Origin: Lentzea cavernae
GTDB lineage: Bacteria > Actinomycetota > Actinomycetes > Mycobacteriales > Pseudonocardiaceae
DNA length: 64,000 bases
Assembly (NCBI RefSeq): GCF_014653695.1
Contig: NZ_BNAR01000026.1
Span: 40,575 to 104,574, forward strand
Direction: 5' to 3'
This document shows, in pieces, positions 8,228 through 15,680 of the stretch. The first letter of the stretch is position 1. Every line of letters begins with the position of its first letter. Under the pieces are notes generated by a model. The model did not search any database and was not told the origin of the DNA. It was given only the letters and a program-made list of their open reading frames with translations. A program made the position numbers and the translations under genes.

Positions 8228-9459
8228 CTTCGGGCATCGAGGTCGTCATCACCGGGCTGGGTGCCACCACCCCGCTCGGTGGTGATGTCACGTCCACCTG
8301 GGACGCGCTTCTGGCCGGCAAGAGCGGGGTCCGCCCCATGACCCACGACTGGGTCGAGAAGTACGACCTGCCGGTCAAGATCGCGTCGCAGCTCGTGGTG
8401 GACCCGACCGAGGTGCTCCCCCGAGTCGAGGCACGCCGCCTGGACCGCTCCGAGCAGGTCGCCATCGTGGCGTCCCGCCAGGCGTGGTCCGACGCGGGCC
8501 ACAACGACGACACCGTCGACCGCCAGCGCCTCGCCGTGATCATCGGCACGGGCATCGGCGGCGCGATCACCCTCCTGACCCAGGACGACCTCCTGGAGAC
8601 GCAGGGCCTGCGCAAGGTGTCGCCGCTGACCGTCCCGATGCTGATGCCGAACGGCCCGGCCGCGCACGTGGGCCTGGAGCTGCGGGCACAGGCGGGCGTG
8701 CACGCCCCGGTCTCCGCCTGTGCGTCCGGCGCCGAGGCCATCGCCTGGGCCTACCGCATGATCATGTCCGGCGAAGCCGACGTGGTCGTCGCGGGCGGCG
8801 CCGAAGCGTGCATCACGGCCATCCCGGTGGCGGGCTTCTCGCAGGCCCGCACCATGAGCACCCGCAACGACGAGCCGGAGAAGGCCTCGCGCCCGTTCGA
8901 CACGGGCCGCGACGGCTTCGTCCTCGGCGAGGGCGCGGGCGTCATGGTCCTGGAACGCCGCGAGTTCGCGGAAGCCCGTGGCGCCAAGGTCTACGGCCGT
9001 CTCGCCGGCATCGGCACCTCGGCCGACGGCTACCACATCACCGCCCCGGACCCCGAGGGCGTGGGCCAGTCCCGCGCCATCGCCGCGTCGCTGCGGTCCG
9101 GCGGCATCGACCCGGCCGACGTGGGCCACGTGAACTGCCACGCCACGTCCACCCCGGTGGGCGACGTCGCGGAGACCGTGGCGATCCGCAAGGCGATCGG
9201 CGACCACCCGGTCCTGACCGCCCCGAAGGGCGCCCTGGGCCACCTGCTGGGCGCGGCAGGAGCGGTCGAGGCCATCGTGACCGTCCTCTCGATCCGCGAC
9301 GGCATCGTTCCCCAGACCCTCAACCTGGAGAACCTCGACCCGGCCGTCACCCTGGACGTGGTGGCGGGCGAACCCCGCAAGATCAAGCTGGAGGCCGCCG
9401 TGAACGACTCGTTCGGCTTCGGCGGCCACAACGTGGCCCTGGCCTTCACCCCGGCCTAG
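8224..9459 (+). CDS. fabF: 3-oxoacyl-ACP synthase II
   Basis: FabF elongates acyl-ACP by condensation with malonyl-ACP. The Cys-His-His triad is intact: Cys166 in VSACASGAEAI, His306 in NCHATSTPVGD and His340 in GALGHLLGAAG. The length of 411 aa is normal. It is the last gene of the fabD-fabH-acpP-fabF operon and is closed by the hairpin at 9479-9507. Confidence 0.97.
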   Translation: MTSGIEVVITGLGATTPLGGDVTSTWDALLAGKSGVRPMTHDWVEKYDLPVKIASQLVVDPTEVLPRVEARRLDRSEQVAIVASRQAWSDAGHNDDTVDRQRLAVIIGTGIGGAITLLTQDDLLETQGLRKVSPLTVPMLMPNGPAAHVGLELRAQAGVHAPVSACASGAEAIAWAYRMIMSGEADVVVAGGAEACITAIPVAGFSQARTMSTRNDEPEKASRPFDTGRDGFVLGEGAGVMVLERREFAEARGAKVYGRLAGIGTSADGYHITAPDPEGVGQSRAIAASLRSGGIDPADVGHVNCHATSTPVGDVAETVAIRKAIGDHPVLTAPKGALGHLLGAAGAVEAIVTVLSIRDGIVPQTLNLENLDPAVTLDVVAGEPRKIKLEAAVNDSFGFGGHNVALAFTPA

Positions 9460-9478
9460 GTACCACCGCACCACCCGG

Positions 9479-9507
9479 CGCCCCGGTCCGCACTGCGGAC
9501 CGGGGCG
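9479..9507 (+). terminator. Terminator of the fab operon
   Basis: A perfect 13-bp stem (CGCCCCGGTCCGC, loop ACT, GCGGACCGGGGCG) followed by GTTGTGCGTT lies 20 nt after the fabF stop. Confidence 0.85.
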
Positions 9508-9987
9508 TTGTGCGTTCCAGGCCAAGACGGGGGCGAGGCGGGCAGCGCAGGGCGGGCGAGGTAGAGCGCGGCGGAGGGCGGCACGGCGTGGAGGTAGAGC
9601 AGCACGGCGGACCTTGGGGCGCGGGGAACACAGCTGACGGACGCGATCGGGGCGAGCGGTGTGGAGGGACGCTGCGCGGCGGGCCGCGGCGCGGAACGCG
9701 GCGGGCCCGTGGGCGCGGCGCGGAACGCGAATCGCGCTGACGCCCAAGGGCTCGGCGCACTCCACTCAAAGCAACAGCAAGCCGCCCAAAAGCAACAGGC
9801 GTGCCATCAACCCGCGAGCGGCGCCGGCCGGTCCTCGATCAGATTGTGGGGGTCTGGGGGCGGCGCCCCCAGGAAGCAGCCGCAGCACAAGCCCGCAACC
9901 CGCCCACCTGCGAACAACGAACCGCCACCCGCCAACGAACCAGGGGGACGACCTACGCAACCGTTGCGCCACAACAAAAGCGCACCC
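9508..9987. other. Gene-free stretch with short repeats
   Basis: No convincing gene is seen. The decamer GAGGTAGAGC occurs at 9558 and again 33 nt later at 9591, and a GCGGCGCGGAACGCG word occurs twice near 9690-9730, so part of the stretch looks like decayed local duplication. A C-rich hairpin sits at 9854-9872. Frames open here have shuffled, low-complexity translations. Confidence 0.5.
9854..9872. terminator. CTGGGGGC hairpin
   Basis: CTGGGGGC (9854-9861), loop GGC, GCCCCCAG (9865-9872), preceded by TGGGGGT. This looks like the common actinobacterial GGGGGTCTGGGGGC...CCCCCAG intergenic hairpin. It lies beyond the stop of the minus-strand gene ending at 9988 and could terminate it. Confidence 0.5.
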
Positions 9988-10560
9988 TCAGCACTTCTCC
10001 ATCTGGGGGTTCCGGTTCTCCGCCGCCTCGTCCACCTTCAACTCCCCACCCTCCCAGACCAACACATAAACCACCCGCCACCGAATACAAGCCTCGGGCA
10101 AAGCAGGCGGTGCCTTCTCAACGTCCTGAGTGGACACGAACGAGATCAGAACCCGCAACCGCCGCCCCACCACGTCGGACTCGACCCGCTGCACCACCAT
10201 CCCGCCGTCCCGGGTGGTCTCGTAAGCAGCGATCCACCCGGCCTCCGAGGTCACGGAAACCCGCCGAGCCGACACCACTCCACGCCAAGAGGCGAAGTCC
10301 AGCGAGTTGATCGCGTCGAAGTACTCCTGCAGCACCCGCTGCACGGACGTCCGGTCCGGGTGTGTGAACGAGTCCGGGCTGAGCCGGACCTCCGCGGGCC
10401 CCGGCAGCGGTCCCGCGACCGACGAGGACTCGACGGCCGGTGTCCCCTTGGCCTCGGCCGGACGTGCGTAGACGGTGCGGCCCACCATTCCCGCCGCCAC
10501 CGCCGCACCGGTGATCACCACCACGGCCGGCACCAGCCAGCGGCTCGCCACGCTCCCCAC
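9988..10560 (-). CDS. Exported hypothetical protein, NTF2-like
   Basis: I do not recognise a named family. The GTG start at 10560 gives a 190-aa protein with an N-terminal hydrophobic anchor or signal (WLVPAVVVITGAAVAAGMVG), a Pro/Ala/Ser linker to about residue 60, then a compact domain that begins RTSVQRVLQEYFDAINSLDF and ends with VYVLVWEGGELKVDEAAE. The pattern (initial helix with a FDAINS-like motif and four or five beta strands) resembles NTF2-like or conjugal TcpC-like folds. It probably acts outside the membrane. It is alone on its strand and next to the AT-rich island before the lanthipeptide genes. Confidence 0.65.
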   Translation of the reverse strand: MGSVASRWLVPAVVVITGAAVAAGMVGRTVYARPAEAKGTPAVESSSVAGPLPGPAEVRLSPDSFTHPDRTSVQRVLQEYFDAINSLDFASWRGVVSARRVSVTSEAGWIAAYETTRDGGMVVQRVESDVVGRRLRVLISFVSTQDVEKAPPALPEACIRWRVVYVLVWEGGELKVDEAAENRNPQMEKC

Positions 10561-11162
10561 GACCGCAGCCTAGTCGTACGGCGCGGCGGGCAGCCGAGGC
10601 CCGCTCATGAACAGGCGGCGTTACATCAAAACACAATATTCACTCGAACGATTTCGTCACACGAGAATTCATCTAGATGCATGTGGCAAGACAATGTTTG
10701 CTACATAGAAGTCGGTATCCAATCTCCTCCAACGAATGGGTTCCAATGGTCCATCCAGTACCGCCATTCGGCCGCACCAAACACGCAATCGCAGCCAATC
10801 AAGGCTTCACTCGGAAAGAGCAGCCAACACAGCGCGTGCACGACCGGTACCCCCTTGCGACTATACGTCGAGGACGAAATGGAATACCGCAGCTCAGAGG
10901 GGTCGAGGATACGGAACGTCACTGTGCCGTCTAGCGGAAACGGAGTAAAGGGCCGGTCAGGCCACCGGCAGCAAACATCTCAACCGGGTGAGATGGACCC
11001 AAACCTCATCACGTCGAGTCACATACGCACCGGTAACCAATGGTCTTTCGGACACGAACGGGGGACCCATATGACTCGAACGGCGGATTCCCCATAGCTG
11101 CGAAATTGTGCGGGAATATGCCGCGTCAAACAAAACGCAAACGAGTCAGGGAGGGGAATTCG
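10561..11162. other. AT-rich island upstream of the lanthipeptide synthetase
   Basis: The stretch is far poorer in GC than its surroundings: 10621-10680 is about 37% G+C and 10681-10740 about 45%, in a genome near 70%. It should hold the promoter of the lanKC gene. On the minus strand one frame stays open from about 10967 to 10701; from a GTG at 10922 it would give 73 aa (contains VHALCWLLFPSEALIGCDC and EWRYWMDHWNPFVG), a plausible but unrecognised fragment. No regulator gene is present. The composition suggests acquired or non-coding regulatory DNA. Confidence 0.55.
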
Positions 11163-13727
11163 GTGGACCTCAGATACGAGGCGTACTGCTTCGCCGATCG
11201 GCAGTTCTACGATCTGCAGAGCAGCACCGAAACCACTCCCGCGGACGACTTTTCCACTGAACTCCCCGCTCTCCCGGCCGGCTGGGCCACGGTGGAGCGC
11301 AACGTGTGGAGGCACCACCACCCGAAGGGTGTGGAGCTCCCCAACCAGGGGTGGAAGATCCACGTCTCCGCCGGGCTCGACAACGCGGGCCGGGTGTTGA
11401 AGGCGACCTTCGACTACTGCGTCGAGCGGCGCATCCCCTTCAAGTACCTGCAGACGATTTCGATCGTCCTGGCCCGCAACTCGAAGTACGCGCCGCGGGA
11501 CGGCAGCGGCAAGCTGATCACGATCTACCCGGTGGACGCCGAGCAGCTCGAGACGATCTGCACCGAGTTGGCGCAGGTCCTCGACGGTGAGCACGGGGCG
11601 TACATCCTCAGCGACCTGCGCTTCGGCAAGGGGCCGCTGTACGTGCGCTACGGCGGGTTCGCCGAGCAGTGGCTGGAGGTCGACGGGCAGCAGGTGCTCG
11701 CGATCGCGGGTCCGGACGGCGAGCTCGTCGCGGACAGGCGCAAGCCGGTGTTCAGCCTCCCCGAGTGGATCGAGCTGCCCGCCTTCCTCAAGCCGCACCT
11801 GGCCGAGCGCAACGCCGGCGACCCCGCGAAGTTCCCCTACGAGATCAAGAGGTCGCTGCACTTCTCCAACGGTGGCGGTGTCTACCTCGCGACGCGCAGG
11901 AGCGACGGCAAGGAGGTCGTGCTCAAGGAGGCGCGGCCGCACGCCGGGCTCGACCGCGAGGGCCGTGACGCCGTGGCGAGGCTCGAGCTCGAGCACGAGA
12001 TCCTCACGAAACTGCACGGGATCGACGGTGTTCCCGAGGTGTACGACCGCTTCACGGAGTGGGAGCACCTGTTCGTGGCCATGGAGTTCATGCCGGGGCG
12101 CTCGCTCGGGCAGTGGCTCGGCCACAACTACCCGTTGACGCACAAGGACACGACGCCCGAGCTCCTCGAGGACTACCGCGTCAGGGCCCAGGCGCTGATC
12201 GCCAAGGTCGAGGACCTGGTCGAGCGGGTGCACGAACGCGGTGTCGTGTTCGGCGACCTGCACACCATGAACATCCTGGTCGGCGAGGACGACGAGGTCT
12301 CGCTCATCGACTTCGAGCTGTCGTCGACGATCGAGGACGTGCACCGCCCGACGCTGGGCGCGCCGGGGTTCCAGGCGCCGAAGGACCGCGAGGGCTTCGA
12401 CATCGACGCCTACCCGCTGGCCGCGCTCAAGCTGTGGATCTTCCTGCCGCTCAACGCGGTGCTGGAGCTCGCGCCGGCCAAGCTGCGCCAGCACGTGCAC
12501 GTGATCACCGACCGGTTCGGGCTCTCCGAGAACTACCAGCGGGAGATCCTCGACGTGCTCACGCCGCGCGTCGACCCGCCGGCAGACCCCGCGTTCACCT
12601 CGTTCGACGACGAGAACCCGGACTGGGCGGTCGTGCGCAAGGAGATCGCCACGGCGATCCTGCACAGCGCGACGCCGCACCGGAAGGACCGCCTGTTCCC
12701 CGGCGACATCGAACAGTTCGAGACCGGCGGGCTCGGTTTCGGGCACGGCGCGGCGGGTGTGCTGCACGCGCTCGCGGACAGCGGCGAGGGCCGCCACCCC
12801 GAGCACGAGCAGTGGCTGGTCGAGGCGGTCCGCAACGATCCGCCCAAGCAGCCCGGATTCTTCGTCGGCGCGCACGGCATCGCGCACGTGCTGGAGAACT
12901 TCGGCCACCACGACATCGCGACCGAGCTCGTCGAGAGCTACGTCCCGCTCGTCCGCACCACGCAGGACCACGGGCTCAGCGCCGGCCTGTCCGGCATCGG
13001 CCTCAACCTGCTGCACTTCGCGGACTCGCGCGACGACCGGAACTTCACCACCCAGGCCGAGGAGCTGGCCGAACGGCTCGCGGCGCAGCTCTCCGAAGCA
13101 CCCCCGCCCGGTCAGAAGGCGAGGGCGGGACTGCTGCACGGCTGGTCAGGCCCCGCGTTGTTCTTCCTGCGCCTGTTCGAGCACACGGCGGACCCGCGCT
13201 GGCTTGACCTGTCCGAACAGGCGCTCGAACGCGACCTGGCCGAGACGATGGTCGCGCTGGACGGTTCTCTGCAGGTGCGCGACGGCACGTTCCGAAGCCT
13301 GCCGTACGTGGGCATCGGCGGCGCGGGAATCGCGTTGGTGCTGACGGAGTTCGCGAAGATCGCGCCGGAACGTCCCTGCGCGGCAAGGCTTCCCGAGCTG
13401 CTCGGCGGGTGCACCGGCGAGTTCGTCATCCAGCCCGCGTTCACGCTGGGCAGGGCCGGACTGGTGGCGGCGCTGGCCCACGCGACCAGGCACCAGCCGG
13501 ACGAGCGCCTCGAACGCGCCGTCCAGCAGCACCTCAGGGCACTCGGCTGGCACGCCGTGCGCTACGGCGGAGGGCTCGCCTTTCCCGGTGTGCAGCTGCG
13601 CCGGCTCTCCATGGACCTCAACACCGGCGGTGCGGGCGTGCTGCTCGCCATCGCCTCCACAGTGGACGGACGTCCACCACTCCCCTTCCTCGGAAGGGCC
13701 CAGGCCCCGGTCCTCTCGGACCGGTAG
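11163..13727 (+). CDS. lanKC: Class III lanthipeptide synthetase (LanKC, RamC-like)
   Basis: This 854-aa enzyme should phosphorylate Ser/Thr of the downstream precursor, eliminate phosphate and cyclise Cys onto the dehydro residues. The three-domain order of class III enzymes is visible: an N-terminal phospho-Ser/Thr lyase region (about 1-210), a protein-kinase domain (Lys255 in VVLKEARP; catalytic loop GDLHTMN at 364-370; metal Asp383 in LIDFE), and a LanC-like C-terminal region (GFGHGAAG, LLHGWSG, VGIGGAG). The GTG at 11163 is the start because GGGAGGGG lies 6 nt before it; the frame extends further upstream without a signal. It is followed after 28 nt by the precursor gene. Confidence 0.92.
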   Translation: MDLRYEAYCFADRQFYDLQSSTETTPADDFSTELPALPAGWATVERNVWRHHHPKGVELPNQGWKIHVSAGLDNAGRVLKATFDYCVERRIPFKYLQTISIVLARNSKYAPRDGSGKLITIYPVDAEQLETICTELAQVLDGEHGAYILSDLRFGKGPLYVRYGGFAEQWLEVDGQQVLAIAGPDGELVADRRKPVFSLPEWIELPAFLKPHLAERNAGDPAKFPYEIKRSLHFSNGGGVYLATRRSDGKEVVLKEARPHAGLDREGRDAVARLELEHEILTKLHGIDGVPEVYDRFTEWEHLFVAMEFMPGRSLGQWLGHNYPLTHKDTTPELLEDYRVRAQALIAKVEDLVERVHERGVVFGDLHTMNILVGEDDEVSLIDFELSSTIEDVHRPTLGAPGFQAPKDREGFDIDAYPLAALKLWIFLPLNAVLELAPAKLRQHVHVITDRFGLSENYQREILDVLTPRVDPPADPAFTSFDDENPDWAVVRKEIATAILHSATPHRKDRLFPGDIEQFETGGLGFGHGAAGVLHALADSGEGRHPEHEQWLVEAVRNDPPKQPGFFVGAHGIAHVLENFGHHDIATELVESYVPLVRTTQDHGLSAGLSGIGLNLLHFADSRDDRNFTTQAEELAERLAAQLSEAPPPGQKARAGLLHGWSGPALFFLRLFEHTADPRWLDLSEQALERDLAETMVALDGSLQVRDGTFRSLPYVGIGGAGIALVLTEFAKIAPERPCAARLPELLGGCTGEFVIQPAFTLGRAGLVAALAHATRHQPDERLERAVQQHLRALGWHAVRYGGGLAFPGVQLRRLSMDLNTGGAGVLLAIASTVDGRPPLPFLGRAQAPVLSDR

Positions 13728-13755
13728 CAAGATCCCTCGAAACTAGGAGACAGTC

Positions 13756-13920
13756 ATGGGCTTCATCCTCGACATGCAGGACCTCGAGACCCCCGAGGCG
13801 CCGAGCAACGCGATGGCGTCGGGCCACGGCGGCGGCGGTGGCGGCGGCTCCACGACCGCGTCCAACGCGTCGCTGCTGCTCCCCTGCTCGCACAGCACCG
13901 TCAGCCTGCTGGCCTGCTGA
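13756..13920 (+). CDS. lanA: Class III lanthipeptide precursor, SapB-like
   Basis: This 54-aa peptide gene is easily missed because it is short. ATG at 13756 is preceded by AGGAGA. The leader MGFILDMQDLETPEAP matches the (I/L)LDLQ-x-(M/L)ETP leader box that class III synthetases recognise in RamS/SapB-type precursors. A run of seven glycines (GHGGGGGGGS) follows. The core holds two Ser-x2-Ser-xn-Cys units: SNASLLLPC (n=4) and STVSLLAC (n=3), ending on the C-terminal Cys. SapB has two such units with n=3, so lanthionine or labionin rings are expected. It lies between the synthetase and the exporters, followed by two hairpins. The product should be an extracellular surface-active or morphogenetic peptide, by analogy. 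Confidence 0.93.
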   Translation: MGFILDMQDLETPEAPSNAMASGHGGGGGGGSTTASNASLLLPCSHSTVSLLAC

Positions 13921-13949
13921 CCTGCGCCTCAACTGAAACACCGCGGTGA

Positions 13950-13980
13950 GTGAGCGGCATAGGCGAAGTATGCCGCTCAC
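13950..13980 (+). terminator. Hairpin after the lanthipeptide precursor gene
   Basis: GTGAGCGGCATA (13950-13961) and TATGCCGCTCAC (13969-13980) are exact complements around loop GGCGAAG, 29 nt after the lanA stop. It may act as a partial terminator or 3' stabiliser that makes the precursor transcript more abundant than the exporter transcript. Confidence 0.75.
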
Positions 13981-13992
13981 CCTCCGACTGCA

Positions 13993-14022
13993 GGGCCCGG
14001 CAGCCGGCCAGCTGTCGGGCCC
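13993..14022 (+). terminator. Second hairpin before the ABC exporters
   Basis: GGGCCCGGCAGC (13993-14004) pairs with GCTGTCGGGCCC (14011-14022) with one wobble, loop CGGCCA, only 12 nt beyond the first hairpin. The two stems are stacked in the 143-nt gap between lanA and the first exporter. Confidence 0.65.
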
Positions 14023-14063
14023 TCGCTCATGATGCGCCCTGAAGACCCCCGGAGGAACAGCCG

Positions 14064-15680
14064 ATGGCCAAACCCGGTGACGCTCTGCTGTTCTCCGTGG
14101 TCCGCCGCGACCACCGCCCGTGGTTGCTGCTGCTCAACGCCGCGGTCGCCACGACCGGCGGCCTGCTGCTCCCCGCGGCCCTCGCCGACGCCGTCGACAT
14201 GGCGCTGAGCGGAACGTTCGTGCTGTTCACCGTGGTGTGGCTGCTCCTGCTGGCCGCGACCGAGATCGTCGGGGACGCGATCGGCATCGTGCTCGCCGCG
14301 AGCGCCACGAGCCGCGCGACGGCCTGGTTGCGCCGCAAGCTCTCCCGCAAGCTGCTCGTGCTCGGCCACCCCTCCCCGTTCGCCGCCGGTGACGCGGTGA
14401 GCCGCGTGACGGGCGACTGCGGCAACGCGGGCGGCATCGCCGTCACGATGATCACGCTCGTCGTCACCGCCGTGTCCTCGGCGGGCGCCGTCGTCGCGCT
14501 GGCACTGCTGGACTGGCGGCTCGCGGCCGTGTTCGTGGTGAGCGTCCCGCTGGCGGGGCTGTTGATCCGCACCCACATGCGCATGACCGCCGACGACGTG
14601 CTGACGTACCAGGAAGTCTCGGGTGAGGTGTCCGCCCGGCTGCTCGACTCGGTGTCCGGTCTGCGCACGATCGCGTCCGCCGGCATCGCCGGCCGCGAGA
14701 CGGACCGCGTGCTGGAGCCGCTCCCCCGGCTCGCCGCGGCCGGCGCCGGCATGTGGCGCACCCAGGCGAAGATGATGTGGCGGGCAGGGTTGCTGCTGCC
14801 CGCCGTCGAGGTCGCGGTGCTCACGGCCGCCGGTTTCGGTGTGATGGAGGGCAGGCTGAGCACCGGTGACGTGCTCGCCGCCCTCGGTTACTCGGCGCTC
14901 GGCATGGGAATCGTCGGCCAGATGACCCAGCTGACCGTGCTCGAACGGACCCGAGCCAGCGCCGGCAGGATCGCCGAGGTCCTCGACACCCCGATACCGA
15001 AACGCCCTGCTCCCCAGCCCTCCAACGGCGTCATCGAACTGCGGGACGTCCATGTCGGCGGCGCGTTGCACGGCGTGAGCCTGATGATCCCGGCCGGCAC
15101 GTTCGCCGCGGTGGTCGGCAGTTCCGGCGCGGGCAAGTCGACGCTGGCGGCGGTGCTCGGCGGACTGTCCGCTGTGGACTCCGGCGAGGTCCGCGGCCAC
15201 GACGCGGTCGGGTACGCGTTCGAACGTCCCGCGCTGCTGGGCACGACGATCGGCCGTTCGATCGGCTACGGCACGGACGCGGACGAGGTCCAGGTCAGGG
15301 ACGCCGCCGTCGCCGCCCAGGTGCACGACGTGCTGATCCGCCTGCCGCAGGGCTACGAGACGCCGGTGGCCGACGCCCCGCTGTCCGGCGGTGAGGCGCA
15401 GCGGATAGGTCTCGCCCGCGCGATCATCCGGGACCCCGACGTGCTCGTTCTCGACGACGCCACCGCGAGTCTGGACACCGTGACCGAGGCCAAAGTGGAC
15501 AAGGCGCTCACCACGGCGTTGCCCGGCAGGACGCGGGTCGTCGTGACGCACCGGCCGGCGACGGCCGCCAGGGCGGACCTCGTGGTCTGGCTGGAGAACG
15601 GTCGCGTCCGGGGCACCGGCACCCACCGGGAGCTGTGGAACCACGAGGACTACCGAGCCGTGTTCACCGGGGGCGAGTGA
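14064..15680 (+). CDS. ABC exporter, fused TMD-NBD, lanthipeptide export (RamA/RamB-type)
   Basis: This 538-aa half-transporter has about six membrane helices (1-310) and an ATPase domain with Walker A GSSGAGKS (about 353-360), signature LSGGEAQRIGLARA and Walker B VLVLDDATASLD. GGAGGA lies 7 nt before the ATG. Its stop overlaps the start of the second exporter by one nucleotide (TGATG). Two unequal half-transporters after a LanKC and its precursor is the ramCSAB arrangement, so the pair likely exports the modified peptide as a heterodimer. The NBD lacks obvious substrate specificity markers, and no C39 peptidase domain is present, so leader removal must happen elsewhere. Confidence 0.9.
   Translation: MAKPGDALLFSVVRRDHRPWLLLLNAAVATTGGLLLPAALADAVDMALSGTFVLFTVVWLLLLAATEIVGDAIGIVLAASATSRATAWLRRKLSRKLLVLGHPSPFAAGDAVSRVTGDCGNAGGIAVTMITLVVTAVSSAGAVVALALLDWRLAAVFVVSVPLAGLLIRTHMRMTADDVLTYQEVSGEVSARLLDSVSGLRTIASAGIAGRETDRVLEPLPRLAAAGAGMWRTQAKMMWRAGLLLPAVEVAVLTAAGFGVMEGRLSTGDVLAALGYSALGMGIVGQMTQLTVLERTRASAGRIAEVLDTPIPKRPAPQPSNGVIELRDVHVGGALHGVSLMIPAGTFAAVVGSSGAGKSTLAAVLGGLSAVDSGEVRGHDAVGYAFERPALLGTTIGRSIGYGTDADEVQVRDAAVAAQVHDVLIRLPQGYETPVADAPLSGGEAQRIGLARAIIRDPDVLVLDDATASLDTVTEAKVDKALTTALPGRTRVVVTHRPATAARADLVVWLENGRVRGTGTHRELWNHEDYRAVFTGGE

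Noticed and set aside
10677..10934. 85-codon plus-strand frame in the AT-rich island
   Set aside because: No ribosome-binding site, basic shuffled composition, and the opposite strand looks more protein-like.
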